A program made the translations under genes and the position numbers. A model generated the notes under the pieces. That model had not been told where the DNA came from and did no database searches. It worked only from the letters and a program-made list of their open reading frames with translations. Shown here one piece after another: positions 1 through 7,397 of a stretch of DNA of 38,283 nucleotides. The number at the start of each line of letters is the position of its first letter. Within the stretch, counting starts at the first letter, position 1. The stretch covers positions 1 through 38,283 of the forward strand of contig JAJRVW010000227.1 of assembly GCA_024277115.1 (NCBI GenBank), given 5' to 3'. The DNA comes from Calditrichota bacterium. Its GTDB lineage: Bacteria; Calditrichota; Calditrichia; Calditrichales; J004.

Positions 1-81
1 AAATGGAAGGCGTATTACCCGAAAAAAAATTTCAGCAGCGCTGCTGAAAAACAAGAACAAGAACAGCCCTTTTTAATGTAA
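1..81 (+). CDS. 3' end of an unidentified protein gene (partial)
   Basis: Reading from base 1 in frame 1 gives 26 sense codons and a TAA at 79-81. The C-terminal tail begins KWKAYYPKKN and ends EQPFLM. The composition (Lys/Gln/Glu-rich tail after an aromatic stretch) would suit the cytoplasmic tail of a membrane protein, but there is too little sequence to name a family. It lies upstream of cysC on the same strand, about 270 bases away, so it may belong to the same sulfur-related region. The open frame is short enough to be chance. Confidence 0.35.
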   Translation, partial: KWKAYYPKKNFSSAAEKQEQEQPFLM

Positions 82-97
82 AAAACACATTAAAAAG
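30..97. repeat. 20-bp perfect palindrome followed by an A/T-rich hairpin
   Basis: Positions 30-39 and 40-49 are exact reverse complements (TTTCAGCAGC/GCTGCTGAAA). A second inverted repeat pairs 69-79 with 87-97 around a 7-base loop and overlaps the stop codon of the putative upstream gene. The second hairpin has no downstream T-tract, so it is a weak terminator candidate at best. The palindrome lies inside the putative coding end and may be coincidental. Confidence 0.4.
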
Positions 98-154
98 CGT
101 TAAAAACAGTCAACCTTTTTCAGGACGCTTCATAAGCCAGAAAAATAATAAAGA

Positions 155-239
155 CAGGATTCTTCGTTAAAAACAACTCAGAATGACAGGAGTTTGCCGT
201 GCCCCAATCAAGAACATGGAAACGTTCTGAATGACAGGG
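155..239. repeat. Copies of the CTCAGAATGACA dispersed repeat upstream of cysC
   Basis: Positions 155-190 read CAGGATTCTTCG, then a spacer, then CTCAGAATGACAGG. This is the reverse of the TGTCATTCTGAG...GAATC motif seen again at 15761 and 26541. A degenerate second copy (TTCTGAATGACAGGG) is at 225-239. The whole stretch 82-354 has no convincing gene. It holds these repeat relics and the presumed promoter and leader of cysC. Confidence 0.6.
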
Positions 240-354
240 TAGGATTTATTAAAATTGCGCTTAAATCAATCTTGAATAAAGAAGCAGCTTTTTTGTACAT
301 TTAACACTTATAAAAATTGAACAACTAAACAATCTAACCGATAACCCATTTTAT

Positions 355-963
355 ATGTCTCAAAAAGCTACAAATATACACCCAATCCATGATCAGGTCA
401 TCCAAAGGGAAGCCAAAGAGAAGCTGCTCAAACAACGCGCAAAAGTATTCTGGATGACCGGGCTTTCCGGATCAGGAAAATCGACTATTGCCATTGGTGT
501 GGAAAACGCCCTGAATAAAAAGGGCTATCTTACACAGATTCTGGATGGGGATAATGTGCGGACAGGGATTAATAGTAACCTGGGCTTTTCTGAAGAAGAC
601 AGAACAGAAAATATCCGACGTATCTCGGAGGTATCCAAACTCTTTTTAAATTGCGGGATTATTACCATCAACAGTTTTGTAAGCCCCACGATAAAAATCC
701 GCGAACAGGCCAGGCACATTATCGGGGCCGATGATTTTGTGGAGATTTTTATAAACACACCGTTGGAAATTTGCGAACAGCGTGACGTAAAAGGTTTGTA
801 TAAAAAAGCACGTAAGGGGGAAATCAAAAATTTTACCGGTATTGACGCCCCATTTGAAGCGCCACCAACCCCGGATATTGAGATCAAAACAGCCGGGCAA
901 ACGATAGAAGAATCCGTTCAAACAGCATTAAATAAAATTTTACCATTAATTGAAAAGAAATAA
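355..963 (+). CDS. cysC: Adenylyl-sulfate (APS) kinase
   Basis: Phosphorylates APS to PAPS with ATP in the cytoplasm, the second step of sulfate activation. The 202-residue protein has the usual family length. It shows the P-loop GLSGSGKS at residues 36-43, DGDNVR at 64-69, FVSP at 108-111, and the KGLYKKARKGEIKNFTGID region at about 146-164 that closes over APS. The ATG at 355 is taken as start; a longer N-terminus is not needed. cysD starts 3 bases after its stop, so cysC-cysD-cysN is almost certainly one transcript. A divergent paralogue fused to DUF2061 lies at 3665-4384 on the other strand. No cysH or cysJI reductase is visible nearby, so the PAPS could serve sulfation rather than cysteine synthesis (inference). 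Confidence 0.95.
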   Translation: MSQKATNIHPIHDQVIQREAKEKLLKQRAKVFWMTGLSGSGKSTIAIGVENALNKKGYLTQILDGDNVRTGINSNLGFSEEDRTENIRRISEVSKLFLNCGIITINSFVSPTIKIREQARHIIGADDFVEIFINTPLEICEQRDVKGLYKKARKGEIKNFTGIDAPFEAPPTPDIEIKTAGQTIEESVQTALNKILPLIEKK

Positions 964-966
964 TCC

Positions 967-1872
967 ATGTATAATTATAAAATCAGCCATCTGAGAGAGC
1001 TCGAATCCGAATCCATTTTTATTATGCGCGAGGTGGCCGCGCAGTTTGAAAAACCCGTACTGCTTTTTTCCGGTGGTAAAGATTCGATCATTATGTTCCA
1101 TTTGGCGCGTAAGGCATTTTTTCCGGCCAAGCTGCCTTTCCCGCTTTTGCACATCGATACCGGCCATAATTTTCAGGAAACATTGGATTTCCGTGATAAA
1201 CTAGTTAAAGAAACCGGCTCCCGGCTGGAAGTGCGCTATGTGGAAGACTCCATTAAGCAAGGTAAAGTCGCCGAAGAAAAAGGGCCAAATGCCAGCCGTA
1301 ATAAGGCTCAAACCGTAACGCTTCTTGATGCGATCGAAGAGTTACAGGTCGATGCCGCATTGGGCGGTGGGCGACGTGACGAAGAAAAGGCCCGCGCCAA
1401 AGAACGCTTCTTTTCGCACAGGGATGATTTTGGTCAATGGGATCCAAAAAATCAACGGCCTGAATTATGGAATATCTTTAACGGGCGCAAAAATATGGGC
1501 GAACATTTCCGGGTTTTCCCTATCAGTAACTGGACGGAGTTAGATGTGTGGCAGTACATCAAATTGGAAAACATTGCCCTGCCCAACCTTTATTTCACGC
1601 ATCAACGTGAAGTGGTAAACCGCCACGGGACATTTCTGGCAAAATCGCCTTATATACAACTTACAAAAAATGAAAAATGGGAAATGAAAACCATTCGATT
1701 CCGGACCATTGGCGACATGACCTGCACCGGCGGCGTGGAATCCCCGGCAGATAACCTGACCGATATTATCAACGAAATTGCCGCATCACGCACAACCGAA
1801 CGTGGTACGCGCCACGATGATAAACGCTCTGAAGCTGCAATGGAAGACCGTAAAAAAGAAGGATATTTCTAA
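967..1872 (+). CDS. cysD: Sulfate adenylyltransferase subunit 2
   Basis: Catalytic small subunit of the heterodimeric ATP sulfurylase, making APS and pyrophosphate from ATP and sulfate, driven by GTP hydrolysis in CysN. The 301-residue length is standard. The PP-loop SGGKDS is at residues 35-40, a [15 protein letters not shown] stretch lies near 133-147, and the C-terminus [23 protein letters not shown]-like tail (described here in parts) matches the family. It sits 3 bases after cysC and 2 bases before cysN, indicating tight translational coupling. Its partner cysN carries a premature stop, so the enzyme's activity in this strain depends on whether that stop is real. Confidence 0.96.
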   Translation: MYNYKISHLRELESESIFIMREVAAQFEKPVLLFSGGKDSIIMFHLARKAFFPAKLPFPLLHIDTGHNFQETLDFRDKLVKETGSRLEVRYVEDSIKQGKVAEEKGPNASRNKAQTVTLLDAIEELQVDAALGGGRRDEEKARAKERFFSHRDDFGQWDPKNQRPELWNIFNGRKNMGEHFRVFPISNWTELDVWQYIKLENIALPNLYFTHQREVVNRHGTFLAKSPYIQLTKNEKWEMKTIRFRTIGDMTCTGGVESPADNLTDIINEIAASRTTERGTRHDDKRSEAAMEDRKKEGYF

Positions 1873-1874
1873 AC

Positions 1875-3149
1875 ATGACAGACCCAATCTTACAAAATTA
1901 TGATAAAAGCGAACTGCTACGTTTTACTACCGCGGGCAGTGTGGACGATGGAAAAAGTACATTAATCGGCCGCTTGCTTTATGATAGCCAAGCTATCTTT
2001 GAAGACCAGATGGAGGCAATCGAGACCGCCAGCCAAAAAACCGGGAACGAGGAAGTGAACCTGGCCCTTTTAACCGATGGCCTGCGCGCTGAGCGGGAAC
2101 AAGGCATCACAATCGATGTGGCTTACCGCTATTTTGCCACACCTAAACGAAAATTTATCATCGCCGATACGCCCGGCCATGTGCAGTACACCCGCAATAT
2201 GGTCACCGGCGCGTCTACGGCAAACGCCGCAATCATCTTAATTGACGCGCGCCATGGTGTGATCGAGCAGACTTTGCGCCACGCCTTTATCGCCTCATTA
2301 TTGCAAATTCCCCACCTGATCGTTTGTGTAAATAAAATGGATTTAGTGGATTATGACGAGAAAGTCTTTGAGAAGATCAGTGATGATTTTATGGGTTTCT
2401 CGGCCAAGTTGGATGTGCAGGATATTCGCTTTATCCCGATCAGCGCACTAAAAGGCGATAATGTTGTCAACCGCTCCCAAAAAATGGATTGGTACAACGG
2501 ACCAACGCTTATGTACCTGTTGGAAACTATTTACATTGCCAGCGATAATAACCACATCGATCCACGTTTTCCGGTATAATATGTCATCCGCCCGCAAAGC
2601 AAAGATTTTCCTGATTACCGTGGATATGCGGGTCGTATTGCGGGAGGCACATTTAAAAAAGGTGACAATGTCCATATCCTGCCATCAGGATTCTCATCCA
2701 CAATTAAAACAATCGATTTTTATGAAGAGAGCCTGGAAATGGCCCATACGCCACAATCTGTCAGCATTACCCTAAATGACGATATTGACATCAGCCGTGG
2801 CGATATGATCGTACGCGAAAATAACCGCCCCACAGTTGGGCAGGATATTGACATGATGATTTGCTGGCTCAATGAGAAGGCGATGGTGCCCGGTGGAAAA
2901 TATGCCCTAAAACATACATCCAATGATGTGCGCTGTATGATTAAAAATGTGCAATATAAAATCGATGTAAATACGTTGGACAGGAATAAAGACGACAAAC
3001 AAATCGCCATGAACGATATAGCCCGCATTTCGATCCGTACAACCAAGCCGCTATTTTATGACAGCTACCGTAAAAACCGTATCACGGGCAGCGTAACTTT
3101 AATTGACGAAGGTACCAACGAAACCGTTTGCGCCGGGATGATTGTGTAA
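1875..3149 (+). pseudogene. cysN: Sulfate adenylyltransferase subunit 1 (CysN), interrupted by one in-frame TAA
   Basis: GTPase subunit of ATP sulfurylase (EF-Tu-like). Codons 1-234 encode the G domain: P-loop GSVDDGKS at residues 21-28, DTPGH, and NKMD. They end at ...DPRFPV followed by TAA at 2577-2579. The same frame then continues without another stop to 3149: YVIRP, RGYAGRIAGG and the beta-barrel domains, including SRGDMIV and RISIRTTKPLFYDSY. Family members read RFPVQYVIRP here, so a single CAA-to-TAA change explains the break. Without it the product would be about 424 residues, near family size. As read, only the isolated G domain would be made. An internal ATG at 2739 is unlikely to give a useful protein. 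Alternatives are sequencing error, strain-specific loss or stop readthrough. Confidence 0.9.
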
Positions 3150-3204
3150 ATATTTATGATTATAGATTAGCTTTGATCAGTCAAAAAATATAAAACCAAA
3201 AATT

Positions 3205-3241
3205 AAGCGGACAAGGAGTTTTCCTTCGTCCGCTTTTTTTT
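3205..3241 (+). terminator. Rho-independent terminator after cysN
   Basis: A GCGGAC/GTCCGC stem, extended by AAGG/CCTT with one bulged base, encloses a short loop and is followed by eight or more T. It lies about 55 bases after the cysN stop and closes the cysCDN transcript. Confidence 0.85.
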
Positions 3242-3417
3242 GTTAATTTAACGTCAGTTCGACATAAGAAAATGGGACTTAATTCTTCGAGGTTTTAAAT
3301 GAAAACGCCCCTTAATGTCATGCTGTAAGCATCTTTTCTTATGGTTTTCCAAAAAAGGTTCTTTCAGAATGACATTTTCTAAAACTTTCTGTTACATCGA
3401 ACTCAGGTTAATTTAAC
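3242..3417. repeat. About 175-bp imperfect inverted-repeat element (MITE/REP-like)
   Basis: Outer arms at 3242-3271 (GTTAATTTAACGTCAGTTCGAC and on, given in part) and 3386-3417 are imperfect reverse complements sharing GTTAAxTTAAC, AGTTCGA and a trailing AGAAA. Inner arms AATGTCATGCTG (3314-3325) and CAGAATGACATT (3365-3376) pair with one mismatch and contain the TGTCATTCTG core of the dispersed family. No open frame is inside. A relic of the outer arm recurs near 6951-6985. The element fills most of the gap between the cysN terminator and the DUF2283 relic. Confidence 0.6.
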
Positions 3418-3474
3418 GGACTACCCAATCAATTTGAGATTATCACAACCATGATAAACTTTGAGGTAAGATAA

Positions 3475-3595
3475 ATGAAAATTAACCATGACCCCGAAAT
3501 AGATTTTTTATCAATATGATTTTAAGGACGGAATCGAATCACGTTCATATTTTGAAAATGGCATGGTTGTACGGGAAGATGAAAAAGGCGTATAA
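3475..3595 (+). pseudogene. DUF2283-like small protein relic, frameshifted
   Basis: An ATG at 3475 with an upstream GAGG gives MKINHDPEIDFLSI and then TGA at 3517. Shifting one base, from 3518, continues DFKDGIESRSYFENGMVV and then REDEKGV before TAA at 3593. The joined sequence has the DUF2283 layout (MKI-x-YDPExDxLxI, then a charged turn and an N/DGMVV-RxDExG strand), but the last strand and C-terminal tail are missing. One extra T near 3517 would account for the shift. The following bases to 3664 contain no supported gene. Assigned from pattern only. Confidence 0.55.
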
Positions 3596-3664
3596 AATTC
3601 ACAAAAAAAGGGAACCGTTATCGTTTTAAAAAATCAGCATTGCTGGCCCTAAAAGAGTAGAAAC

Positions 3665-4384
3665 CTAATATTTCTCTTTAACATATTTCATCACTTCTTT
3701 TTTAACTTTTTCCAGGGTCGTTTTTTGCATATCAAAAGTCAGTTCGGCCATTTCCGATTTTTCATAGTCTGCCGTTACGCCGGGTACATCCTCAATCTCA
3801 CCCTTAAAAGCTTTTTCAAAAAACCCTTTATCATCAAATTGTTTGGCAAACTCCGGTGTAGATTCCAGGTGCACTTCAATAAAATTTGTACATAAATTCC
3901 GCACAAAATCACGGCTCTCACAATACGGCGAAACAAAAGAGGCGATGGCAACAATACCGTTTTTCTCCAAGATGGAGGCCAGGTGCCCCACACGTTTTAT
4001 ATGGCTGTTCACCTCATTTTTTGAAAAGCCCACATTGGGGAACAAGGCGCGCACTGTGTGGCTATCGAGCCGTTGAAATTTCCGTTGATCTTTTTCAAAC
4101 TCTTTGGCCAGCATATCGCCCAGAGTTGTTTTACCTGCAAAAGGAATCCCCGTAATCCAAATCACCATCGAAGGCACTTCAATTTTACCAAATTTTAGAT
4201 TGTCCCAAAAACGCTCATGGAAATAATAGATGAGCATTTTGGCAACCATTTCCATCAGGCCAACTTCAATGGCTGTTTGGATTTGCCCGGTAAAAAGATA
4301 AACGATGATGACGGTTGTTGTCGTGGCGGTAATACGCCAGGAAATGGTTTTCAAGATGGTGCGAAGTTTGCTGTCTTTAAACAT
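3665..4384 (-). CDS. DUF2061 membrane domain fused to a divergent APS-kinase-like domain
   Basis: 239 residues in two parts. Residues 1-66 form a DUF2061-type membrane domain: the KTISWRITATTTT entry motif, a hydrophobic helix at 20-32, then a second amphipathic/hydrophobic segment and the YYFHERFWD motif at 53-61. Residues 70-239 resemble CysC: GIPFAGKTT P-loop at 79-87, FVSP at 150-153, and KGFFEKAFKGEIEDVPGV at 186-203. CysC's GLSGSGKST has become GIPFAGKTT and DGDN has become LDSH (106-109), so APS may not be the substrate; another small sulfate or phosphate acceptor is possible. It is last in a leftward run after the AlkP protein, the NusG-like regulator and the small membrane protein, and it converges on cysCDN. 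The ATG at 4384 is kept because it opens directly with the DUF2061 motif. Confidence 0.85.
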   Translation of the reverse strand: MFKDSKLRTILKTISWRITATTTTVIIVYLFTGQIQTAIEVGLMEMVAKMLIYYFHERFWDNLKFGKIEVPSMVIWITGIPFAGKTTLGDMLAKEFEKDQRKFQRLDSHTVRALFPNVGFSKNEVNSHIKRVGHLASILEKNGIVAIASFVSPYCESRDFVRNLCTNFIEVHLESTPEFAKQFDDKGFFEKAFKGEIEDVPGVTADYEKSEMAELTFDMQKTTLEKVKKEVMKYVKEKY

Positions 4385-4478
4385 AATTTTATTCTATGTG
4401 AATAATGGTAATTGACTTGAGTCCGTAATCATGATCTTACTCATTCTCATACTCGCTCTTAAGTTTTAAACATGATTT

Positions 4479-4757
4479 TTAATTCTTACTAAAATGGTCT
4501 GTGTCCGATTTTGGCTGGCCGCTTTCATCTTTAAAAAGCTGTTTGCCAAATAAATTATAAAAGACGCGGATCAACCCCGGCCCCCATAAGCTTCCCGTTA
4601 AAAAATACATGGTCAGAATAAAAAGAATCGGGGTATAAGCCGATTCGTTTACGAGCGTGATATTTGAGATAACAAGCAGGATGGCCGAAACCACATAGCC
4701 AAAGCGTTTTACATTAATATCTTTATCATCTTGTTTTTGTTCGGGTATTAAATCCAT
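4479..4757 (-). CDS. Small two-helix membrane protein, possibly SxtJ-like
   Basis: 92 residues. A charged N-terminus (EQKQDDKDINVKRFGY) precedes two hydrophobic segments at about 20-36 and 42-58, then GPGLIRVFYNLFGK and a polar tail. The short two-helix layout and the GP-L-x-x-x-YxxxxK ending recall SxtJ-family membrane proteins, which are often found beside capsule or O-antigen genes, but the family call is tentative. It begins 7 bases after the NusG-like gene ends, so the two are co-transcribed. Function unknown. An envelope-polysaccharide role is suggested only by the neighbours. Confidence 0.7.
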   Translation of the reverse strand: MDLIPEQKQDDKDINVKRFGYVVSAILLVISNITLVNESAYTPILFILTMYFLTGSLWGPGLIRVFYNLFGKQLFKDESGQPKSDTDHFSKN

Positions 4758-4764
4758 ACTTCAC

Positions 4765-5259
4765 CTAAGCTGTAACTGCTTTTAAATTGTCCGTGTCAAT
4801 TTCAACCGAAAGGGTTTGCATAATGCCATCGATGGTGATGACCAGGCGTGCCTCCCCTTTTTTATTTACAACCGTCCCCCGCAAACCTTTAAACGGTCCA
4901 CTTAAAACCTCAACCAAGTCGCCTTGTCTAAAATAATTTTCCATCCGTAAAGATTCCGGATTGGTAAGCATGGTCTGCATCGCTTCGATTTGCCAGTTGG
5001 GCACGATGGCCGGCTCGCCATTAAAATTTACAATTTTTATAATGCCGTGCGTTTCCAGGATATCAAAGCGTTTTTTGTACTCAAACTCACAAAACATATA
5101 ACTTGGGAAGAGCGGCAGTTCTACTTTTTTCTTGCGATTTTTATAAACCCGGACCGTTTTTAAAAGGGGCAGGTAAGCATTTTCACCTTTTTCAATAAGC
5201 AGGTCATAAGCTTTTTTTTCATGTCGGGGACGTGTGTAAAGTGCGTACCAGTTTTTCAT
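4765..5259 (-). CDS. NusG/UpxY-type specialised transcription antiterminator
   Basis: 164 residues with both NusG-paralogue domains. The NGN domain begins WYALYTRPRHEKK at residues 4-16 and includes LPLFPSYMFCEF at about 48-59. The C-terminal KOW domain is GDLVEVLSGPFKGLRGTV at 113-130. The family (RfaH, UpxY, LoaP) travels with RNA polymerase and suppresses pausing or termination in long operons, commonly capsule or exopolysaccharide operons. Here it precedes only two genes, the small membrane protein and the DUF2061-kinase. About 190 bases of AT-rich leader separate it from the AlkP gene upstream and could hold its promoter or loading site. I saw no clear ribosome-binding site before the ATG. 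Confidence 0.9.
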   Translation of the reverse strand: MKNWYALYTRPRHEKKAYDLLIEKGENAYLPLLKTVRVYKNRKKKVELPLFPSYMFCEFEYKKRFDILETHGIIKIVNFNGEPAIVPNWQIEAMQTMLTNPESLRMENYFRQGDLVEVLSGPFKGLRGTVVNKKGEARLVITIDGIMQTLSVEIDTDNLKAVTA

Positions 5260-5452
5260 ATATTGGGTTTGTTCTTTTATGGTTTTAAAATCTTTTTGTA
5301 AACGAAATTTCTTTCGGAGTTCATTGATCAGCTTTTCACATCAATATTCTAAATTCGTTAATCACCGTGCGTTAAAAATATATTTCAAACAAAACACATC
5401 ATAAAGCGATTAATTCTGAAATTTACGATTTCTAAATTTGTGATCAAATAAT

Positions 5453-6769
5453 TCATTGAACAATTTTTAATATATCCGGGGCCAAATCCGGGATTGCCAG
5501 ATTTTCTTTGCTAAACACGCCTCCATTTAATAAAACAAAAGCATCGTCAAAGGTGTGCATGCCATTAAAAACTGTTTTGGCAAACAAATCCTTATTCCAC
5601 AAAACCCCTTTCAGATCGTTGCCTTCCTGGGCAATGGCAATCAAATCGGCATAATCGGAAAAAGAATGTTTATCAGCAAAATCCAGCGGCGCACGGCCAT
5701 ACAAATCTTCCCACAAAAAAACTTTATTTATGATTCTTTCATGGGCGCCCGGTTCCCTTAATTCTAAAAGTCTATTTTTTATCTCAGTCCGTAATAATTC
5801 ATATTCGCCGCCCTGCTCCACCCGGCCATTTTTCTCCCGCCCCTTTAAATTGATAAATATTCTGCCGGGATATAGTGCATACGCCTTTGACTCCGGATGA
5901 ATATCGTGCAGGCTTTGCGGAATGGGTTTTGTAAAACGCAGATAATTATTTTGCCAAAGCCAATTATTGAGATAAACCTCTTTTTTAAGGGTTGTAAAAC
6001 CGTGGTCCGAAAGCAACATCAAGGCTGTATTATCATCAATTTTTTTTATAATTTCACCAATTAATTTATCAAGCCGGCCATAAAACCGGTCATATAATTC
6101 TACAAAATGCGCATTGCCCGTGGCCATAAATTCCCAGGTAAAATGATGCAGGCGATCGGTTTCCATAATATGCGCCATAAAAAAATCCCATTTTTCCTGA
6201 TTAAAATAATGCCACATTATTTCAATTCTTTTTTCGAGGACTGATTTCAAGTCCTGTAAAAAAGCAGGGAAATCGCTTTTTGCCAAAGATGTATCGGCAT
6301 CAATGCGGTAACCTTTTTTTTGTAGGATTTTTCCTTCCCCGGCCGGGTATGTCCCTTTCAACAAATCATTGCCTAAAAAGCCGCAAATTGAAACCCCATT
6401 TATTTTTTTAGGCGGATAGGTTGCCGGCACGTTCATTATAAATACACGCTTGCCGCGTTCCGATAATATCTCGGGCAAAGTTTTACATTTTAGCTGTTTT
6501 GCATCGGGCGTGTACCAATCCATCGTTGCCGGATTTCTTTCTGTAAAACTCAAAATACCATGTTGTTGTGGTTTTTTTCCTGTTAAAAAAGAGGCCCAGG
6601 CTACAGAAGACACAGGCGGAACAACAGACTCCATTCTTCTAAAATCACCTTTTTTTGCCAGTTGTGCCAGATGCGGCATTTTGCCCGAAGCGATCATTTT
6701 TTGCAAGAAAGAGAAAGGCGTTCCATCGAGGGCAAGGACGAATATTTTATTCTTTTTGGGTTTAGACAT
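5453..6769 (-). CDS. Alkaline-phosphatase-superfamily phosphodiesterase/nucleotide pyrophosphatase-like protein
   Basis: 438 residues, type I phosphodiesterase fold. Metal-site elements appear in order: ALDG (D15), the nucleophile region PPVSSVAW (S54/S55) with TGKKPQQHGI (H70), METDRLHH (D205, H209), LLSDHGF (D255, H256) and NGMHTFDD (H404). All expected two-metal ligands are therefore present. No signal peptide is seen (N-terminus MSKPKKNKIF), so it is probably cytoplasmic. Substrate is unknown: phosphodiester, nucleotide-sugar or phospho-/sulfo-ester are all possible in this superfamily. It heads the leftward run that includes the NusG-like regulator and the APS-kinase-like fusion. The ATG at 6769 is well placed before the first beta strand. 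Confidence 0.88.
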   Translation of the reverse strand: MSKPKKNKIFVLALDGTPFSFLQKMIASGKMPHLAQLAKKGDFRRMESVVPPVSSVAWASFLTGKKPQQHGILSFTERNPATMDWYTPDAKQLKCKTLPEILSERGKRVFIMNVPATYPPKKINGVSICGFLGNDLLKGTYPAGEGKILQKKGYRIDADTSLAKSDFPAFLQDLKSVLEKRIEIMWHYFNQEKWDFFMAHIMETDRLHHFTWEFMATGNAHFVELYDRFYGRLDKLIGEIIKKIDDNTALMLLSDHGFTTLKKEVYLNNWLWQNNYLRFTKPIPQSLHDIHPESKAYALYPGRIFINLKGREKNGRVEQGGEYELLRTEIKNRLLELREPGAHERIINKVFLWEDLYGRAPLDFADKHSFSDYADLIAIAQEGNDLKGVLWNKDLFAKTVFNGMHTFDDAFVLLNGGVFSKENLAIPDLAPDILKIVQ

Positions 6770-7132
6770 TTTATATTTTGATGAGGAATTGTGTTGAATA
6801 ATTTACCATTTTGCATGCATGCAACCAATTATTATTTAGGGGCATGAAAGGAGAAAATTACAATTTACAGGGTAATCGAAAAAGGTTTGAACGAATAATT
6901 ATTTTAAGTTATGTTTGAAATATTCAAAAGCACTGATTATTTGAACCTTATTTATTTAACATGAGTTCGATATAAAACTTTTGCATTGAGAAAAATATTT
7001 TAACCCTAAGCCAGGCATATAAAAACAACTCACCCTAAGCAGTCTCTGCTGATTTTTAAGTTTTTCAAGTTCCCTCTCTTGCAAGAGAGGGGATTTAGGG
7101 GTGAGTTCAAAAAAAGAATATACTAAAAACAA
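6770..7132. other. Gene-free gap carrying repeat relics
   Basis: No supported gene lies between the divergent AlkP gene and the glycine-zipper gene. The gap holds a relic of the 3242-3417 outer arm (6951-6985: TTTAAC-x-TGAGTTCGA-x-ATAAAAC) and a separate inverted-repeat element at 7027-7108. The rest is AT-rich and presumably contains two outward promoters. Confidence 0.6.
7027..7108. repeat. Inverted-repeat element with CACCCTAA/TTAGGGGTG ends and a 20-bp palindrome
   Basis: The left end AACTCACCCTAA (7028-7039) and right end TTAGGGGTGAGTT (7095-7107) are near-perfect reverse complements. Inside, CCCTCTCTTG/CAAGAGAGGG at 7072-7091 is an exact 20-bp palindrome. The wording resembles non-autonomous dispersed repeats common in Bacteroidota-like genomes. 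Confidence 0.65.
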
Positions 7133-7336
7133 ATGGACAACCCTGTGGATATTGAACCAAAAGCCTCAAATAAGAAAACCCTTGATACAAAAAAAGAGAT
7201 CATGTATGGCACTGGCCTGGGTATTATATTTGGGGGCGCATTTGGAAACCCGGGTATCGGACTGGTTATTGGCGCGGCGCTTGGCCTGGTTTTAGGCGCA
7301 GTTGCAGAGCGGACAGGAAATCATAAGGATGCGTAA
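7133..7336 (+). CDS. Small glycine-zipper membrane protein
   Basis: 67 residues. A polar N-terminus (about 1-23) is followed by one continuous Gly/Ala-rich hydrophobic stretch, YGTGLGIIFGGAFGNPGIGLVIG and on to about residue 58, with GxxxG spacings typical of glycine-zipper proteins. It probably crosses the membrane once or twice as a hairpin with the turn at NPG. A longer reading from an upstream ATG in a different frame is not supported. The next gene on the same strand begins 61 bases later. Function unknown. Confidence 0.65.
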   Translation: MDNPVDIEPKASNKKTLDTKKEIMYGTGLGIIFGGAFGNPGIGLVIGAALGLVLGAVAERTGNHKDA

Positions 7337-7397
7337 AAACCCGTTTCATGCAATGCAACATTTAACAATTTCATCCATCAATCTAAGAGGAATAAAA

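Noticed and set aside
525-921. Long open frames antisense to cysC (and similar frames opposite nifJ, the subtilase and coxA)
   Set aside because: They are shadows of strongly supported genes, with no family features, and are explained by codon bias of the real gene.
2739-3149. Independent gene for the C-terminal half of CysN
   Set aside because: It is in the same frame as cysN and the homology begins right after the TAA, well before the ATG at 2739; it is the remainder of one gene.
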